64,000 nt of DNA from Fratercula arctica (lineage: Eukaryota > Chordata > Aves > Charadriiformes > Alcidae), in NCBI GenBank assembly GCA_947846985.1, contig CANTUZ010000004.1, positions 3,338,927-3,402,926 of the forward strand. Reading direction: 5' to 3'. The translations under genes were made by a program, and so were the position numbers. How positions within the stretch are numbered: the stretch's first letter is position 1; each line of letters starts with the position of its first letter. A model generated the notes under the pieces. That model made no database searches. It was not told the DNA's origin and saw only the letters and a list, made by a program, of their open reading frames with translations. Below are positions 61,601-64,000 of the stretch, in pieces.

Positions 61601-64000
61601 AAAAGCTGGTGGCTGGAGCAGGGTCCTTTTTGCTCAGGATTGTTAAGAGTGCAGGAAAAACATTATAGGTGATTAATTGTAGGCAGGGATGACTGCTTTC
61701 AACTCTTTCAGAAGTATCAAATGGACCCTAAAAGCCAAGGTAAGGTGGTGTGGTTCAAAATGCATGATATGTTGCATGATGTAGCATCTTTTTTGATATT
61801 CTGGGGGTCCTGTATTATGTTGGTTTTTGTTAGGTAGTGATAATGGAGCAGCCCTGCCTTCTCTCATCCTGCAGCATGCGTTGGTTTATTACCAGCTTAA
61901 GTCATGCAGAGCAGTAAAGCAATTAATGTTTAAGTATGGGGTAAGGACTTCCTATTCATGACCTTGTTGGCTTGGCTTTGATTTCTGTGGCTGGGGATGC
62001 CTGTATGTTGTGCTGGGTTTTGTAGTTCCTTTCCCCTCTCCTCGTGCTCAGGTGTGACTTTCATTATGCTGTGGCTGCTTAGCCATAAAACTGGTAGTAT
62101 CGAGCTGTGGGTGGCTGAAGGTCTCCTTGTGACGGCCAGAACTAAATAAAACTGCTTCTTGCTTTGCGTTCAACTTGTTTTTCAGGCTGTTCAGCACTGG
62201 GGTGCTTCATCTTCTCTGTCACCATGTAATTTGGTGTTGCTCATCTCTCTGTTCTGGTTGGAGGCTCCATTTGCAGTAAAATAAGCGTTGGTCTAAACTC
62301 CGTACTGAGATAAGAGAAGGAAGCAGGATGATGTGGTGGTTACTTTTGGTATTGAGCTTGTGTTTCTGCTCTTCTAGGGTGTTGCTGTAGAGCCTTGCCT
62401 TGGTATCTCCCAAGAAATGAGGATGATGGGGTGATCTGGGAGCAACTTTCCCATACAGCCTCAGAGGGAGCACCCAGCCCGGTTGGTACTGGGGAAACAG
62501 ACACTCCTGGGGACATCTATTGAGCTTAGAATAAACTAGGGCCAATATACTGGTTCTCCAGGACTATAGTAAATCTCTGGCACCACACGTGCTTGCTGGT
62601 GACTTCTAATGCCAGCAGCAGGTGGAGCACCCCTGGGTGATGTGCTGCCTCCTTGCTGCCTGCTCAGCTCCTGCTGTATCCCCTTTGTTTTCACTGCCAG
62701 GTTGTGTTGGTGACGGTACGAAACCGGTTGCGAGAGGAGGAAGAAGCCAAGTGAGAAAATCAGGGGCCAGAAACATCAGCAGCTCAAAGGCAAAGCTGTC
62801 CAGCAACTGCGTCAAGAAGTCAGGGCTGTCAGATCAAATAAATCTGCAGTTGCTCCGATGTACTGGCGAGCCGAGCTGGCTTCCTGCGTGATTAGTTTTC
62901 TTCTGCTGCATGGTCATTAAGTGGTTTAGGTCTAATTGCTCCAAAGCCTGAAGCTTTCTTGTAGCTAAGAGGAACAGCTACGCAATGGAAACCAATCTGC
63001 TGTCTCCAGGTGTCCCTCACTATCCAGAGGCCCCATCCCTGGGGGAGAGGCTGTCCCCAAACACACAGCTGGCCAGGGCACCCTGGGGATATCCCTTGGG
63101 AGCCCTCCTTGAGGATGCAACCCATCAACCCATCAGTACCCACCTCCCTGCATGTAGAGGTTGTACCAGCATCTCCTGTAGATGCATGGCTTGCCTTTTG
63201 CAAAAGGCAGGAGTCAAGTCCACATGGCCAAACACATAAAGTGGGGGAGTTCTGGGCAAGCTGGCAAGGAGAGGCTCCAAGTGAGGTCTCTGCTGGCTGG
63301 TGGGTTGTGGCCTGGCTTGGGAGCAGCAGCTGCTCTTCTCCAGGCTATTGTGTGGGAGGAAGGAGCTAACACAGGGGCCTGGCTTGCTCTTGCATGCTTT
63401 CCAGACCCTGAGGAAAGCTGGTGTGGTCAGATTGCTCTTGAGGAACCAGGCGGACAGCTTCACCATCCTGCAGTCTCTGCTCTTCCCAGCTAAAAATGGT
63501 GATGCCAACCTTTAAAATCAAGATGGTTGCCTGCATGGTCCCTATGACCAGCTCCTTCCTTGCCTGAGGTGGGCGTCCAAGTCCTCCTCAGGACTTGCCC
63601 GGTGTCTGCCCCAATGTCCAAACCCAGCAGCAAGGGCTGTTGGCTGCACAAGGAACCCACACTTTGCAGCAGCTGTGGAGTTGGGTGGCAAAGAAAACAT
63701 GGTGTTTCCCCCCCTCATCACTAAGTGTTGCTTAATTATTCAACTCATTAAGCACTTTATCCTGAAGTTGCCATGGAATTATAGCAGAAAAGAAGGTGAA
63801 GAGGAGTATTTAGAGGGGTTTTTTATTCCTTCTGAGAGTGACAAAGCACTGGTCACCAGTAGCTGTGGCTACTGGTCAACCTGTGCAGAGGTGTCTGGTG
63901 GGGACCTGGGGTGGAAAACCTCTGCGTTCCTGGAGAACCCCTGGCTGGCAGAGCCCTGTGGCCCCCTTGGGGTGTGTTGGCAGGCTGTCACCTCGCGTGG
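55602..64000 (-). other. PARM1: PARM1 intron 1 (partial)
   Basis: No exon with a signal peptide and compatible donor phase (one base left over) is visible, so the first exon probably lies beyond 64000; mammalian PARM1 also has a very long first intron. Holds an A run near 61399 and a TATA tract near 61440. I see no other gene. Confidence 0.5.

Overview
This is a vertebrate nuclear window, almost certainly from a bird. Genes are split into many short exons with GT/AG introns, several CR1 LINE fragments carry the avian-type 3' end, and three GC-rich CpG promoters sit in otherwise AT-rich DNA. The species cannot be fixed from the sequence. I read four protein-coding genes by joining exons whose reading frames and splice phases agree. 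All are conserved cytoplasmic, signalling or membrane genes; none is an operon-like unit.

Layout, left to right. (1) 116-16268, minus strand: AP1AR (gadkin), ten coding exons, 301 aa, complete coding region; its 3'UTR appears to run off the left edge. A 1.1 kb C-rich minisatellite lies in its first intron, close to its CpG promoter. (2) 16.6-20.5 kb: intergenic, with a ~500 bp CR1 copy and one unassigned exon-like open frame on the minus strand (18633-18788). (3) 20750-33235, plus strand: CDKL2, twelve coding exons, 551 aa, complete. (4) 33.2-37.36 kb: probable spliced CDKL2 3'UTR, then a ~0.9 kb purine-rich minisatellite with TTAGGGG motifs directly upstream of the next promoter. (5) 37493-41512, plus strand: RCHY1 (PIRH2), nine coding exons, 250 aa, complete. 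(6) 42.9-53.2 kb: no gene recognised; contains a 196 bp sequence present twice, an A-run/T-run pair and several enhancer-like TAAT-rich patches. (7) 53400-55601, minus strand: last three coding exons of PARM1 (mucin-like domain, transmembrane helix, cytoplasmic tail). The signal-peptide exon was not found and is probably beyond the right edge, so 55602-64000 is read as part of PARM1 intron 1.

The order CDKL2(+), RCHY1(+), PARM1(-) matches the human 4q21 order read in reverse. Two differences stand out. THAP6 and ODAPH, which lie between CDKL2 and RCHY1 in human, are not visible. AP1AR, a human 4q25 gene, stands where G3BP2 would be expected. The genes share no evident pathway: AP1AR regulates AP-1/kinesin/Arp2/3 vesicle traffic, CDKL2 is a CMGC kinase, RCHY1 is a RING E3 ligase, and PARM1 is a mucin-like membrane protein.
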